DNA from: Sphingopyxis sp. H050
Lineage (GTDB): Bacteria; Pseudomonadota; Alphaproteobacteria; Sphingomonadales; Sphingomonadaceae
Direction of reading: 5' to 3'
DNA length: 64,000 bases
NCBI RefSeq assembly: GCF_001468265.1
Contig: NZ_LNRZ01000002.1
Span: forward strand, 372,001 to 436,000
The position numbers and the translations under genes were made by a program. Of the stretch, positions 17,606-26,443 are shown in pieces. How positions within the stretch are numbered: the first letter of the stretch is position 1; the number at the start of each line of letters is the position of its first letter. The notes under the pieces were generated by a model. That model worked only from the letters and a program-made list of their open reading frames with translations, ran no database searches and was not told where the DNA came from.

Positions 17606-18222
17606 GGTGCCAGCTCATCCATGATCGCCGCGGTCACGGCGTCCGCCGGTCTACCGGCATCGACCACGCGCCAGCGATCGGGTTCGGCGGCGGCCATTTC
17701 GGCAAAGCGCGCGGCCAGACGTGCCTGATAGTCAGCGGGTTTGCTGCCCATCCGGTCGGCACCCGCGGCGTCGCGCACCGCAAGGCGCCTCGCAGCCTCG
17801 CCTTCGTGCAGCGTTAGCAGAAAGGTCCGGTCGGGGAGCAGGCCTTGCGAGCCGAAACCATGGAGCGTCAGCAGGTCGGCATCGGTAATGCCGCCGCCGC
17901 CGCCCTGATAGGCGCGGCTCGAATCGACGAAGCGGTCGCACAGTACCCACGCGCCGCGTTTGAGCGCCGGGCGGATCGTCCGTGCGACATGATCGGCTCG
18001 CGCGGCTGCAAACAGCAGGGCTTCGCTCCGCGCATCCCAGCGGTCGTCGCTTCCTTCCATCAACAGCGTGCGGATCGCTTCCGCGCCCGCGCTGCCGCCG
18101 GGTTCGCGTGTCGCAACGACCTCGACACCACGCGCTTCTAGAGCAGCCGTCAGCGCGCGCAGCTGGGTGGATTTGCCAACCCCTTCCCCGCCCTCAAGCG
18201 TGATGAAGCGTCCGCGCGTCAT
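17596..18222 (-). CDS. tmk: Thymidylate kinase
   Basis: P-loop kinase (208 residues) making dTDP from dTMP. Walker A is EGGEGVGKST, the dTMP-binding segment is DRFVDSSRAYQGGGG, and the lid region contains RDAAGADRMGSK. Standard length. It lies 83 nt downstream of the carboxypeptidase gene and overlaps holB by 4-10 nt depending on the holB start. Confidence 0.96.
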   Translation of the reverse strand: MTRGRFITLEGGEGVGKSTQLRALTAALEARGVEVVATREPGGSAGAEAIRTLLMEGSDDRWDARSEALLFAAARADHVARTIRPALKRGAWVLCDRFVDSSRAYQGGGGGITDADLLTLHGFGSQGLLPDRTFLLTLHEGEAARRLAVRDAAGADRMGSKPADYQARLAARFAEMAAAEPDRWRVVDAGRPADAVTAAIMDELAPWL

Positions 18223-18305
18223 TCGGCTATCGCGTCGATGTGGTGCCGCCCGTGCATGGTCTGGCGGTAGCCGCCCGCATGGCCTTTGTCATCAGGGCGT
18301 GGACG

Positions 18306-19268
18306 TCACTTTCTTGCTTTGGCTGCTGCGGCACGCCTTGCTTCTGCAATAGCTGGCGCATTTCCCTGCGCGAAGCCCCAGGTCATCAGCCGCTCGGCCT
18401 CCTCGCGGCGCGCCTTCTCGCTCGGCAGGCCCGCGACGACCATAATCAGGCGCCGCCCGTCGCGCTTGGCCGAGCCCAGGAAGCAATAGCCGGCTTCCGA
18501 CGTGTGCCCGGTTTTGAGCCCGTCGGCGCCGACGAAGCGGCCAAGGATCGGATTGCGGTTGGCCTGGACGATCGGTTTGCCATCGGGTGCGGAGCCATGC
18601 TGGAGTTTGGGAATCGCGAAATAACGCGCATAGCCAGCAGGGTGATCGCGGATCAGCCGGTCGGCGAGCAGGATCAGATCGCCCGCGCTGACCTTCGTCA
18701 CGCCGGCATCGGGCCAGCCGCTAGGGGTGCCAAAACTACTCGAAGACATTCCAAGCTTGCTCGCTACGCCATTCATTCTTTTAGAAAAGGCTTCCTCGCC
18801 ACCATCGATCCCGACTGCGAGGACTGCGGCGGCATCATTGCCGGACACGGTGATCAGGCCTTTGAGCAAGTCGTCGACTGAGACCTTCTCGCCGGGGCGC
18901 AGGAACATGCTGGAACTGCGCGAGCGCGCGCTCCATTTCTTCCAGGTTGCATTGTCGACGGTGAACAGGGTGTCGCGCGACAATTGCCCCTTTTTAATCA
19001 GGTCCAGCACGACGTAGGCGGTCATCACCTTGGCCATCGACGCCGGCGTAAAGCGCTTGTCGGCACCTCGCGAGAAGAGAATCTGGCCCGAATCCAAATC
19101 CTTCAGCATCACGATCGGCGCTTGCGTGATATAGGGCGCGCGCGCAGCCGGTGCGCTCTTCGGCTTCGCGTCGCCCGCCGAAGCCGCTGGAAAGGCGGTC
19201 AGGAGCGCGATTGCAGCGAGCATCGCGCCGGTCGCCTTGGCAGCCGCCGAGCGCGCGCGCAGCTTCAT
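18306..19268 (-). CDS. D-alanyl-D-alanine carboxypeptidase (PBP5 family), short
   Basis: Serine peptidase (320 residues) that trims the terminal D-Ala of peptidoglycan pentapeptides in the periplasm. A signal peptide ends near ASAGDA (residue 31). The active-site motifs are S77-M-A-K80, SGN in ITVSGNDAAA and KTG in GLKTGHTSEAGY. After the transpeptidase domain only an Ala/Arg/Lys-rich tail remains: the C-terminal PBP5 beta domain and amphipathic anchor are missing, so it may be soluble or held by other proteins. It overlaps rlpA by ATGA, placing it with two other peptidoglycan genes. Confidence 0.93.
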   Translation of the reverse strand: MKLRARSAAAKATGAMLAAIALLTAFPAASAGDAKPKSAPAARAPYITQAPIVMLKDLDSGQILFSRGADKRFTPASMAKVMTAYVVLDLIKKGQLSRDTLFTVDNATWKKWSARSRSSSMFLRPGEKVSVDDLLKGLITVSGNDAAAVLAVGIDGGEEAFSKRMNGVASKLGMSSSSFGTPSGWPDAGVTKVSAGDLILLADRLIRDHPAGYARYFAIPKLQHGSAPDGKPIVQANRNPILGRFVGADGLKTGHTSEAGYCFLGSAKRDGRRLIMVVAGLPSEKARREEAERLMTWGFAQGNAPAIAEARRAAAAKARK

Positions 19269-20275
19269 CGGTCGCGGACCACCGCAGCGTCGCGGAAACC
19301 CTTGGCCTTGGCCTTGCCAAGCGCGGTTTTGGCATCGGCATCAGTTGCGAACGGACCCATGCGGACGCGCCAGAGATTGCCGACCTTGCGTACGCTGCCG
19401 CCGACTGACTTCGCCGCCGCATTGGCGTTCGCTTCGCTGCTGAACGCGCCGACCTGGACCGCATAGGAGCCATCCGTCGCTGCCGGCTTGGAGGCCGGAG
19501 CAGGCTTGGCGGGAGCGACCTTCGTCGCCGCAGCCGGCTTTGGCGCGGGCTTGGATTCGGGCTTCTTTGCACCGGCTTTCTCGATGACAAGGCGATCGTC
19601 ACCCGGTTTCGCGTTTCCCGACGCAATCGGAGCCGCCGGTTCGGTCGCAACGGCGGTCTTCGGCGCCGGCTGGGCCTTGAGTTTGTTACGCAGGATCGAC
19701 AACAGCGAATCGGGCGTCGCGATCCGCTCGGGTACTGGGTTTCCACTGCGCAGCTGAGTGCGTTCGGCCATCGGCGGATAGGTACGGCGGACGCGCACGG
19801 CGGCGGTTCCACCTTCCGAAATTCCCAGTTGTTCGGCCGCGCCGCGCGACAGGTCGATCAGCCGGTCGCCCGCCATCGGCCCGCGATCGTTGACGCGGAC
19901 CAGGATCGTTCGTCCGGTATCGAGCGCGGTCACCTCGACATAGCTCGGCAGCGGCAGCGTCTTGTGCGCCGCACTGACCGCGCCGGGATTGAAGGTCTCG
20001 TCATTCGCCGTCGCCCGCCCTGCGCGCTCTTCGCCATACCAGCTGGCATAGCCGACCTCGTCATAATCGGTGACGTCGGCGGGCGTGTAGGTGACGCCCG
20101 CTACGGTGTAGGGTTCGCCAATTTTGACGGGCCCGTCGCCGCTGACGGCCATCGGCGCTGGTGTGGGACCGGCATTAGGACCGCCTTCACGCTTGCCGTC
20201 GAAACTTCCGCAACCGGCCAGTAGCAGCGCCGCTGCTCCCGCCATCAAGCCCCCGCCCCTAACGATCGATTTCAT
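19265..20275 (-). CDS. rlpA: RlpA septal lytic transglycosylase, SPOR lipoprotein
   Basis: Outer-membrane lipoprotein (336 residues) that cleaves denuded glycan strands at the septum. The lipobox LLAGC puts the acylated cysteine at C22; the double-psi beta-barrel RlpA domain (about 80-170) shows GYASWYGEERAGRATANDE and VRVNDRGPMAGDRLIDLSRG, with the catalytic-type E and D conserved. A Pro/Ala/Lys-rich linker leads to a C-terminal SPOR domain (YAVQVGAFSSEANANAAAKS) that binds denuded septal peptidoglycan. Start at 20275; the 5' end overlaps the mltB-like gene by 17 nt. Confidence 0.95.
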   Translation of the reverse strand: MKSIVRGGGLMAGAAALLLAGCGSFDGKREGGPNAGPTPAPMAVSGDGPVKIGEPYTVAGVTYTPADVTDYDEVGYASWYGEERAGRATANDETFNPGAVSAAHKTLPLPSYVEVTALDTGRTILVRVNDRGPMAGDRLIDLSRGAAEQLGISEGGTAAVRVRRTYPPMAERTQLRSGNPVPERIATPDSLLSILRNKLKAQPAPKTAVATEPAAPIASGNAKPGDDRLVIEKAGAKKPESKPAPKPAAATKVAPAKPAPASKPAATDGSYAVQVGAFSSEANANAAAKSVGGSVRKVGNLWRVRMGPFATDADAKTALGKAKAKGFRDAAVVRDR

Positions 20276-21323
20276 CCGCCAGCAACCCCACAGACAGTGC
20301 GTAAAAATTGGAACAATTATAGTCCAATATCGCACGATAGTTACCGGTCAGCAAATAAGCGGTCTTTCCGGGGCCGTCGGGTTCGAGCAGCGTCGCCTGC
20401 ACCTGTCCATCAGGCCAGCGGCCGCCGAGGGTCTGGAAGCCGTCGGCGCGCCATTCTGCCATGCTCCGCCAGCGGCTGTACCGCGCAAAGACGCGTGGGC
20501 AGCGGGTCGGCTGCAGGCGGCTTGCCATCGCGGTGCGATTATATCCCGCGGGCACTTGGACCGCGACCCCCCACGGCTGCCCCGCACGCCAGCCGGCGCG
20601 GCGCAGATAGGCGCCAATAGATTCGATCGCATCGGCCTCGCTCGACCAGATGCGCGCCACGCCGTCGCCGTCGCCATCCTCGGCAACGTCGAGATAGACC
20701 GATGGCAGGAATTGCGGATAGCCGAACGCGCCCGCCCAGCTGCCCTTCAGTACGTCGCGCGGTACACCCTTCTGGACCATCTCGAGCGTCGCGAGAAATT
20801 CGGGCTCGAACAGGCTGCGGCGGCGCCCTTCATAGGCGAGCGTTACCAGCGCCTCCGGAAGATCGAAGCTTCCGGTCACTTGACCATAGGCGGTTTCATG
20901 ACCGTAGATAGCGATCATGATGCTCGTCGGCACCCCGGTGCGTTGCTCTATGCGGGACAGCAGCGGCAGCAACCGGTCGTGGACGCGGCGGCCACCGCCA
21001 ATGCGCGCGGCGTCGACATGCTTGGCCTTATACGGCGCGAAATTGGGGATCGGCGTGTCGTTGCTTGGCGGTGCGCCCAGATTGTCCCGGTCGAGCGCGA
21101 CCACGCGTTGATTGTAGCGAAGCCCGGCCGTCACCCGATCGAACGTCGCGCGCGTAACGCCGCGCGCCTGTGCCTTGGGCCACAGCGACTGGACATAGGC
21201 GTCGAAGCCCGCGTCGCCGCTTTGCGCGTGGAGCGGCACCGAGGCTGCCATCGTCCACGCCGACAGGACGATACCGGCCAATCCGAAAAGACGTCCGATT
21301 CTGAAAGTGCTAGCGCGTGTCAT
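20259..21323 (-). CDS. mltB: Lytic murein transglycosylase, MltB family (SLT_2)
   Basis: Periplasmic transglycosylase (354 residues) of the MltB/SLT_2 family. The signal peptide ends near VPLHAQ; the catalytic glutamate lies in IAIYGHETAYGQVTG, and SWAGAFGYPQFLPS and DGDGDGVARIW are family blocks. No C-terminal peptidoglycan-binding domain follows. The ATG at 21323 has GGTGGGA directly upstream; ATGs at 21335 and 21386 are alternatives. It is the first gene of a three-gene wall-remodelling set (mltB, rlpA, carboxypeptidase) heading the long minus-strand run. Confidence 0.92.
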   Translation of the reverse strand: MTRASTFRIGRLFGLAGIVLSAWTMAASVPLHAQSGDAGFDAYVQSLWPKAQARGVTRATFDRVTAGLRYNQRVVALDRDNLGAPPSNDTPIPNFAPYKAKHVDAARIGGGRRVHDRLLPLLSRIEQRTGVPTSIMIAIYGHETAYGQVTGSFDLPEALVTLAYEGRRRSLFEPEFLATLEMVQKGVPRDVLKGSWAGAFGYPQFLPSVYLDVAEDGDGDGVARIWSSEADAIESIGAYLRRAGWRAGQPWGVAVQVPAGYNRTAMASRLQPTRCPRVFARYSRWRSMAEWRADGFQTLGGRWPDGQVQATLLEPDGPGKTAYLLTGNYRAILDYNCSNFYALSVGLLADEIDR

Positions 21324-21440
21324 CGTCCCACCCATAGGGATTGTCTGACACAGATGCACGCGGCTTGGCCACCCCCTGCTTGGCACGTCGCGGGATAGGC
21401 TGAGTCTTATGCGCGATGGACCGAGTCGGGCAGGTTTCGC

Positions 21441-21468
21441 TTGCCGACTTGGCGCGGCGCGCTATGGC
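21441..21468 (+). promoter_or_regulatory. Candidate promoter of tRNA-Ser(UGA)
   Basis: TTGCCG (21441-21446), 16 nt, then TATGGC (21463-21468), about 10 nt before the mature tRNA 5' end at 21478. Position and hexamers fit a housekeeping promoter; read by eye. Confidence 0.4.
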
Positions 21469-21477
21469 GGCGCGCGC

Positions 21478-21567
21478 GGACAGGTGGCCGAGTGGTTTAA
21501 GGCAGCGGTCTTGAAAACCGCCGTGGGTGCAAGCTCACCGTGGGTTCGAATCCCACCCTGTCCGCCA
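21478..21567 (+). tRNA. tRNA-Ser (anticodon UGA)
   Basis: 90-nt class II tRNA with encoded CCA. Acceptor GGACAGG (21478-21484) pairs with CCTGTCC (21557-21563), discriminator G at 21564, CCA 21565-21567. The anticodon stem GCGGT/ACCGC encloses CTTGAAA with TGA at 21512-21514. The long variable arm (CGTGGGTGCAAGCTCACCG) and T-arm GTGGG-TTCGAAT-CCCAC are typical of serine tRNAs. It reads UCA and, by wobble, UCG. The opposite-strand oxygenase gene ends 2 nt after the CCA. Confidence 0.97.
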
Positions 21568-21569
21568 CA

Positions 21570-22277
21570 TCAAGCCGCGTCGTGAAAGATGATCCCCAAG
21601 GTGAAGCGCTCGCCTCGCCGAATTTCGCTGACGCCATGGCGCAGCTTAACGCGATAGGTGCCGCGCGTTCCGGTACGCGGGGCTTGATTGACGGCAAAGA
21701 TCAGGGCGTCGCCCTGTTGCAGCGGTATGACATGCGGCCGAGACTGCATCCGCGGGCGTTGTTCGCTGATGACGAACTCGCCGCCCTCGAAATCCGTCCC
21801 CGGCTGGGAGAGCAGAATCGCGACTTGAAGGGGGAAATGCACCGCGCCGTACAGATCCTGGTGGAGGCAATTATAGTCGCCTGCGCCGTACCGGAGGATC
21901 AGAGGCGTCGGCCGCGACTGCCCCGCCAGGGCACATTGGGCAAGAAAAGTGGCATGCTCGGCCGGATATGGCGTCGGCGGACCCAGCTTCGCGGCCCATT
22001 GGTTCGCGAGCACGGCGAGCGGCGGATAGAAGGCCGCGCGCAATGCCGCGATCGGGTCGGGCAAGGGATGGCGGAAATAGCGGTACTCGCCGCGGCCGAA
22101 GCCGTGCCGTTGCATGACCACCGTGCTGCGATAGCGCGCATCGTCGCCGTAAGCCGATCGGAGCGCAGCGCACTCGTCGCGGCCCAGCAACCGCGGCAGG
22201 ATGTGCCATCCCTTCTCTTCCATGTTCTGCGCGAGTGCGGTCTGGTCCAGCATGGCCGCGCGATTGGCCAAAAGCAT
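21570..22277 (-). CDS. 2OG-Fe(II) oxygenase family protein
   Basis: 235-residue protein of the 2-oxoglutarate/Fe(II) dioxygenase superfamily. The metal motif HxD is in YNCLHQDLYG; the distal His and the 2OG-binding Arg are probably in RHGVSEIRRGERFTLGIIFH. The GGEFVISEQRP strand is typical of the prolyl-hydroxylase-like branch. The start at 22277 is preceded by AGGA; the longer frame upstream is rich in basic residues and unlike protein. Substrate unknown; protein or nucleic-acid hydroxylation are both possible. It is divergent from the autotransporter and ends against tRNA-Ser. Confidence 0.88.
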   Translation of the reverse strand: MLLANRAAMLDQTALAQNMEEKGWHILPRLLGRDECAALRSAYGDDARYRSTVVMQRHGFGRGEYRYFRHPLPDPIAALRAAFYPPLAVLANQWAAKLGPPTPYPAEHATFLAQCALAGQSRPTPLILRYGAGDYNCLHQDLYGAVHFPLQVAILLSQPGTDFEGGEFVISEQRPRMQSRPHVIPLQQGDALIFAVNQAPRTGTRGTYRVKLRHGVSEIRRGERFTLGIIFHDAA

Positions 22278-22459
22278 GAGGAATCCTTTCGACGGTTGTC
22301 CGATGCCCTGCCAGTAGCTGGATCGCCTCGCTGCCACGCCCCGTTTCTTGCGCTGAAAATTTCGCGGCCCAGATTTTTTCAAGGCGTCGCCAAAGCGTCT
22401 CCGTCTTGTGATCAACCCCGGAGCCCCCCGCCCGGGTTACGATCAAAAGAGGGAATTTC

Positions 22460-25400
22460 ATGCGCAAGACTTTGCTGGCCTCCACCTGCTTGGCCGCGAT
22501 CATCACCACGCCCGTCCATGCCCAAACCACCATCACCACGGCGACGACTGCCCCCGTCCGGACCTCGACGATCCGTTCGGGCGCGCCCGACGACATCCGG
22601 ATCACCTCGGCTGGGTCCGTGCGCCCGACCACCGGTACGGCCGTTACGGTGGACAGCAACAATCGCGTTACCAACGAAGGTGCGATCGAAATCGTCAATC
22701 GCGACGGTGCGACCGGGATTTTTGCGAATGCGGGTACGAGCGGCGGCATCACCAATGCCGCCGGCGGCCGGATCGTGATCGACGAAAGCTATGCGCCGAC
22801 CGATATCGACAACGACGGCGATATCGACGGTGCCTTCGCGATCGGCAGCAACCGCACCGGCATCGCGACCGGCGGCGCCTTCACGGGTAATATCGTCAAC
22901 AGCGGAACGATCACGATCGAGGGAAATAACTCGGCGGGCATTCGCCTGGGCGGCGCGCTGACCGGGAATTTCACCAATGACGGAACGACGACGGTCTTGG
23001 GCGACAATGCGCTCGGCGTCGGGCTTCAGGACGTCACCGGCAATGTTCGCCTCGCCGGGACGATCACCGCCACGGGGCAGAACGCCACCGCCGCGCGGCT
23101 CGCCGGAAATGTGAATGGCGCGGTAGTCCTGCAGGGTACGCTGACGGCCACGGGGTATCGCTATACGACCGTTCCGTCGAACCCCGATCGGCTCGATGCG
23201 GACGATTTGCTGCTTGGTGGCCCGGCTGTGTCGATCGAGGGCAACGTGACCGGGGGCATCATCGTCGCCGTCCCGCCCCGTGACAGCCGCGCTGATGACA
23301 ATGATGAGGATCGCGACGGAATTCCGGACGATCGCGAAGGTTCGGGTGCCATCCGCTCGTTCGGCTCGGCTCCCGCGCTGCGCATCGGTTCTTCGACGCA
23401 GGATATCGCGGTCGGCCCGATTTCCGGGACGGGCACCGGTTTCGGGCTGATCGTGGATGGTACGGTCACCGGCAACGGGCTCTATGCCGGTCGCGACGCG
23501 ACGGCGATTCAGATCGGCGGAATGGGGCGCAATGTCTCCATCGCCGGCGGTGTCAGCATCGGCGGTACCGTGGCGGCCCTGTCCAACGGGGCATCGGCGA
23601 CCGCGATCCGCGTCGGCGGCGGCACGTCGGCACCGGAACTACGCGTGGCCGGCCGGGTCGAGGCATCGGGCGGCAACGCCGCGGCGGCGATCACGACCGG
23701 TGTTCTGATCGAGGCCGGCGGCAACGTCGCCCTGATCCGCAATAGCGGAACGATCTCGGCCCGCGCCGGCGGCGACAATGGCACCGCCCGCGCCATCGTC
23801 GATCTTTCCGGCAATGTCGGAGGAATCGAAAACGCGGGGACGATCAGCGCCACCGGCGCGCTTGCGTCGTCGGATCGTAATGTCGCGATCGACCTGTCCG
23901 CCAACGGCAATGGCACGACCATCCGGCAGACCGCCGTGGCGGCCGGGATCGCCGCGCCGAGCATCGTCGGCGATATCCGGCTCGGCGGCGGCAACGACAT
24001 CTTCGACATCGCCGACGGCACGGTTCGCGGGAACAGCTATTTCGGCGGCGGCAACAACCGCCTGTTGCTGTCGGGCGATGCCGTCTACACGGGCAATGCA
24101 CGCTTCGGCGGCGGGAACGACATGATGGCGCTGGTGGGGACGTCGGTCTTCACCGGCACCGCCGATTTCGGCGGCGGCAGCGACACGCTGACCATCGGCG
24201 GATCGTCGCGCTTTGCCGGCCGGCTGGCCAATTCGCAGGGCCTGGCGGTCTCGGTCGATGGCGGGACCTTCGAGATCGGCGGGGCAGCGGCGATCACGTC
24301 GTTGGCGGTGAGCAACCGCGGGGCGGTATCGGTCATGCTTGATCGGGGTGCGGAAGGAACCGCTCTCAACGTCAGCGGCAACGCCAGCTTTGGCGCGGAC
24401 TCGCGGCTGGTTCTTCGTCTGCGCAACATCGAGAACGCCGAGGGATCGCATGTGGTCCTGACCGCGGGCTCGATCACCGGCGCCAGCAATCTGACCGCTT
24501 CCTCGACGCTGCTGCCGTTCCTCTACAATGGCACGCTCAGCTCCACCGCCAACCAACTGACTGTCAACGTGACGCGCAAGAGCGTCGCGGACCTTGGTCT
24601 CAATCGCTCCGAAGGCGGTGCCTTCAATGCGGTGATCGACGCGGTCTCGGCCGATCAGAAGATCGAGGATGTGTTCCTGGGCATCACCGACGGCGACCAG
24701 TTCCGCAATCAGCTGAGCCAGATGCTCCCCGAGCATGAGGGCGGCGTTTTCGAAACCGTCACGTCTGGTTCGCGGGCCCTGTCGCGCTCGCTTCAGGATC
24801 CGACTGCGCCCTACCAGGATGAGGGCAAGTGGGGCTATTGGGTCAACCAGGCCGTTTGGGGCACGTCGAAAGGCATTGGCAACACGGCAGGTTATGACGT
24901 CAGCGGCTGGGGCCTCTCGCTCGGCGGCGAAATCAAGTCGAACGTCGGCAGCTTCGGCGCATCGGTCGCCTTCCTCAGCGGCAAGGACGGAAACAGCAGC
25001 AACGAGAGCGAAGTGACCTCCAGCCAGTTCGAAGGTGCGCTGCACTGGCGCCTCGCCTCGAACGGCTGGCTCGCGAGCGCCCGGGTCTCGGGCGCGCCGA
25101 TCAGTATGAAGGGCTCGCGCGTCTTCGTCGCCGGTACGGGCGCCGAGAGGATCGAAAAGACGATGAGGGGCAAGTGGGACGCGACCTTGTGGTCGGCATC
25201 CGGTTCGCTCGCGAAGGACGCTCGGGTCGGCGGCCTTACGCTGCGTCCGGCGGTCGCGGTGGATTATTTCAAGCTCAAGGAAGACGGTTATCAGGAGACG
25301 GGCGGCGGCGACGCGCTCGACCTGAAGGTGCTCGGCCGCGACAGCGACGAATTGTCGGTAACGGGGACGATGACCGTCGGCCTCGAATTCGGCGGCGCCG

Positions 25401-25663
25401 ACCAATATGACGGTTGGACCCGCTTCGAGCTTGAGGGCGGCCGCCGCCAGATCGTCAGCGGCACGCTGGGCACGACGACAGCGTCCTTCAAGGACGGCAC
25501 GCCCTTCACCCTTACTCCAGAGGATCGCACGAGCGGCTGGGTCGGCCGTCTCCGCGGCATCGTCGGTAATTCGGCCTTCCAGGTCGGCGGCGAAGTGTCT
25601 GCGGAAGAACAGCAAAGCCACATCGGCTGGGCGTTCCGTGCGAGCCTGCGGGTCGGCCTCTAG
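22460..25663 (+). CDS. Autotransporter outer-membrane beta-barrel protein
   Basis: 1067-residue type Va autotransporter. Signal peptide 1-22 (LLASTCLAAIITTPVHA), a passenger of about 750 residues built of short Gly/Asn/Thr-rich beta-helix repeats (NSGTITIEGNNSAGI, NDGTTTVLGDNALGV), and a C-terminal beta-barrel of about 280 residues ending in WAFRASLRVGL. Two acidic loops look like calcium sites: D115-D123 (DIDNDGDIDG) and D279-D286 (DDNDEDRDG). A run of GGGND-type repeats starts at G509, G529, G550 and G571. AGAGGG lies 8 nt before the ATG. Ligand or host role is unknown; adhesion or aggregation is the usual role of such passengers. It precedes an ECF sigma/FecR/TonB set on the same strand but 237 nt away. 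Confidence 0.92.
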   Translation: MRKTLLASTCLAAIITTPVHAQTTITTATTAPVRTSTIRSGAPDDIRITSAGSVRPTTGTAVTVDSNNRVTNEGAIEIVNRDGATGIFANAGTSGGITNAAGGRIVIDESYAPTDIDNDGDIDGAFAIGSNRTGIATGGAFTGNIVNSGTITIEGNNSAGIRLGGALTGNFTNDGTTTVLGDNALGVGLQDVTGNVRLAGTITATGQNATAARLAGNVNGAVVLQGTLTATGYRYTTVPSNPDRLDADDLLLGGPAVSIEGNVTGGIIVAVPPRDSRADDNDEDRDGIPDDREGSGAIRSFGSAPALRIGSSTQDIAVGPISGTGTGFGLIVDGTVTGNGLYAGRDATAIQIGGMGRNVSIAGGVSIGGTVAALSNGASATAIRVGGGTSAPELRVAGRVEASGGNAAAAITTGVLIEAGGNVALIRNSGTISARAGGDNGTARAIVDLSGNVGGIENAGTISATGALASSDRNVAIDLSANGNGTTIRQTAVAAGIAAPSIVGDIRLGGGNDIFDIADGTVRGNSYFGGGNNRLLLSGDAVYTGNARFGGGNDMMALVGTSVFTGTADFGGGSDTLTIGGSSRFAGRLANSQGLAVSVDGGTFEIGGAAAITSLAVSNRGAVSVMLDRGAEGTALNVSGNASFGADSRLVLRLRNIENAEGSHVVLTAGSITGASNLTASSTLLPFLYNGTLSSTANQLTVNVTRKSVADLGLNRSEGGAFNAVIDAVSADQKIEDVFLGITDGDQFRNQLSQMLPEHEGGVFETVTSGSRALSRSLQDPTAPYQDEGKWGYWVNQAVWGTSKGIGNTAGYDVSGWGLSLGGEIKSNVGSFGASVAFLSGKDGNSSNESEVTSSQFEGALHWRLASNGWLASARVSGAPISMKGSRVFVAGTGAERIEKTMRGKWDATLWSASGSLAKDARVGGLTLRPAVAVDYFKLKEDGYQETGGGDALDLKVLGRDSDELSVTGTMTVGLEFGGADQYDGWTRFELEGGRRQIVSGTLGTTTASFKDGTPFTLTPEDRTSGWVGRLRGIVGNSAFQVGGEVSAEEQQSHIGWAFRASLRVGL

Positions 25664-25682
25664 CCCCCTCGGCTGGCCCGCA

Positions 25683-25723
25683 GCAAGGGGGAAGCACCCT
25701 CCCTACCCCCGCTTCCCCCTTGC
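25683..25723 (+). terminator. 13-bp inverted repeat after the autotransporter
   Basis: GCAAGGGGGAAGC (25683-25695) and GCTTCCCCCTTGC (25711-25723) are perfect reverse complements around a 15-nt loop, 20 nt after the autotransporter stop. No T-run follows, so it is either a Rho-type or weak terminator or an mRNA 3'-end stabiliser. The rest of the gap to the sigma-factor gene shows nothing recognisable. Confidence 0.45.
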
Positions 25724-25900
25724 CAAGGCTCGATATGAAAGAAGCAGATGCAGCGACAGGCGTTCAACTTTTCAGACACTCGCCCGCCTGCATCGGGCGG
25801 AAGCGGCGCCCTGCGGTTGCATGGGCGCCGCTTGCCGCTATATGGCGGCGTCATCGGGGGGCCGAATGGCGTGCGACATTGGCTCGCGCGCCAAAAGAAT

Positions 25901-26443
25901 ATGGCGTTCCAAAGCAAGCAATCGATGACCGAGGCGAATGACCGGACCGACGCTCTGCAGGGCATCGAGGGCGTATTGCTCGCCAACCGGACGCGCATCG
26001 TGCGTTTTCTGCAGGTGCGCGGCGCGGGGGATGCCGCTGAGGATCTGTTCCAGGATTTGTGGATGCGCCTGACCGAACGCCGCGCCGGCCCGATCGCCGA
26101 TCCGCTGTCCTATGCAATGCGCGCCGCAAACAATCTGATGCTCGACCGCTATCGCTCGGCGCGCCAAAGCGAATTGCGCGATCAAGCTTGGACGGACGCG
26201 AACAGTGCAGGAGACCCCTCGGCCGAGCGGGCGCTGATTTCGCGCGAGCAGCTCGCGCTGATCGAACAGGCCATCGTAGCCACCGGCGAGCGTCCCGCAC
26301 GCATCTTCCGCCGGTTTCGTATGGACGGTGTTCCGCAGCGTGAAATCGCCGGAGAGCTGGGGATCAGTCTCAGCACGGTCGAGGCCGATCTGCGCAAGGT
26401 CTATGCGGCCATCGCCGCCGCACGGAGACAGTTCGATGCATGA
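25901..26443 (+). CDS. ECF sigma factor, FecI-like
   Basis: RNA polymerase sigma factor of the extracytoplasmic-function class (180 residues). Region 2 is GDAAEDLFQDLWMRLTERR with YAMRAANNLMLDRYRSARQS; region 4 is RIFRRFRMDGVPQREIAGELGISLSTVEADLRKVYAAI. A FecR anti-sigma gene overlaps its 3' end by 8 nt and a TonB receptor with a signalling domain follows, so it is a FecI-type sigma directed by outer-membrane substrate binding. Start is either ATG 25901 or ATG 25925; neither has a strong ribosome-binding site. Confidence 0.9.
   Translation: MAFQSKQSMTEANDRTDALQGIEGVLLANRTRIVRFLQVRGAGDAAEDLFQDLWMRLTERRAGPIADPLSYAMRAANNLMLDRYRSARQSELRDQAWTDANSAGDPSAERALISREQLALIEQAIVATGERPARIFRRFRMDGVPQREIAGELGISLSTVEADLRKVYAAIAAARRQFDA

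Noticed and set aside
23639-25621. 660-codon open frame on the minus strand
   Set aside because: It is antisense to the autotransporter barrel and passenger; no domain or start signal.
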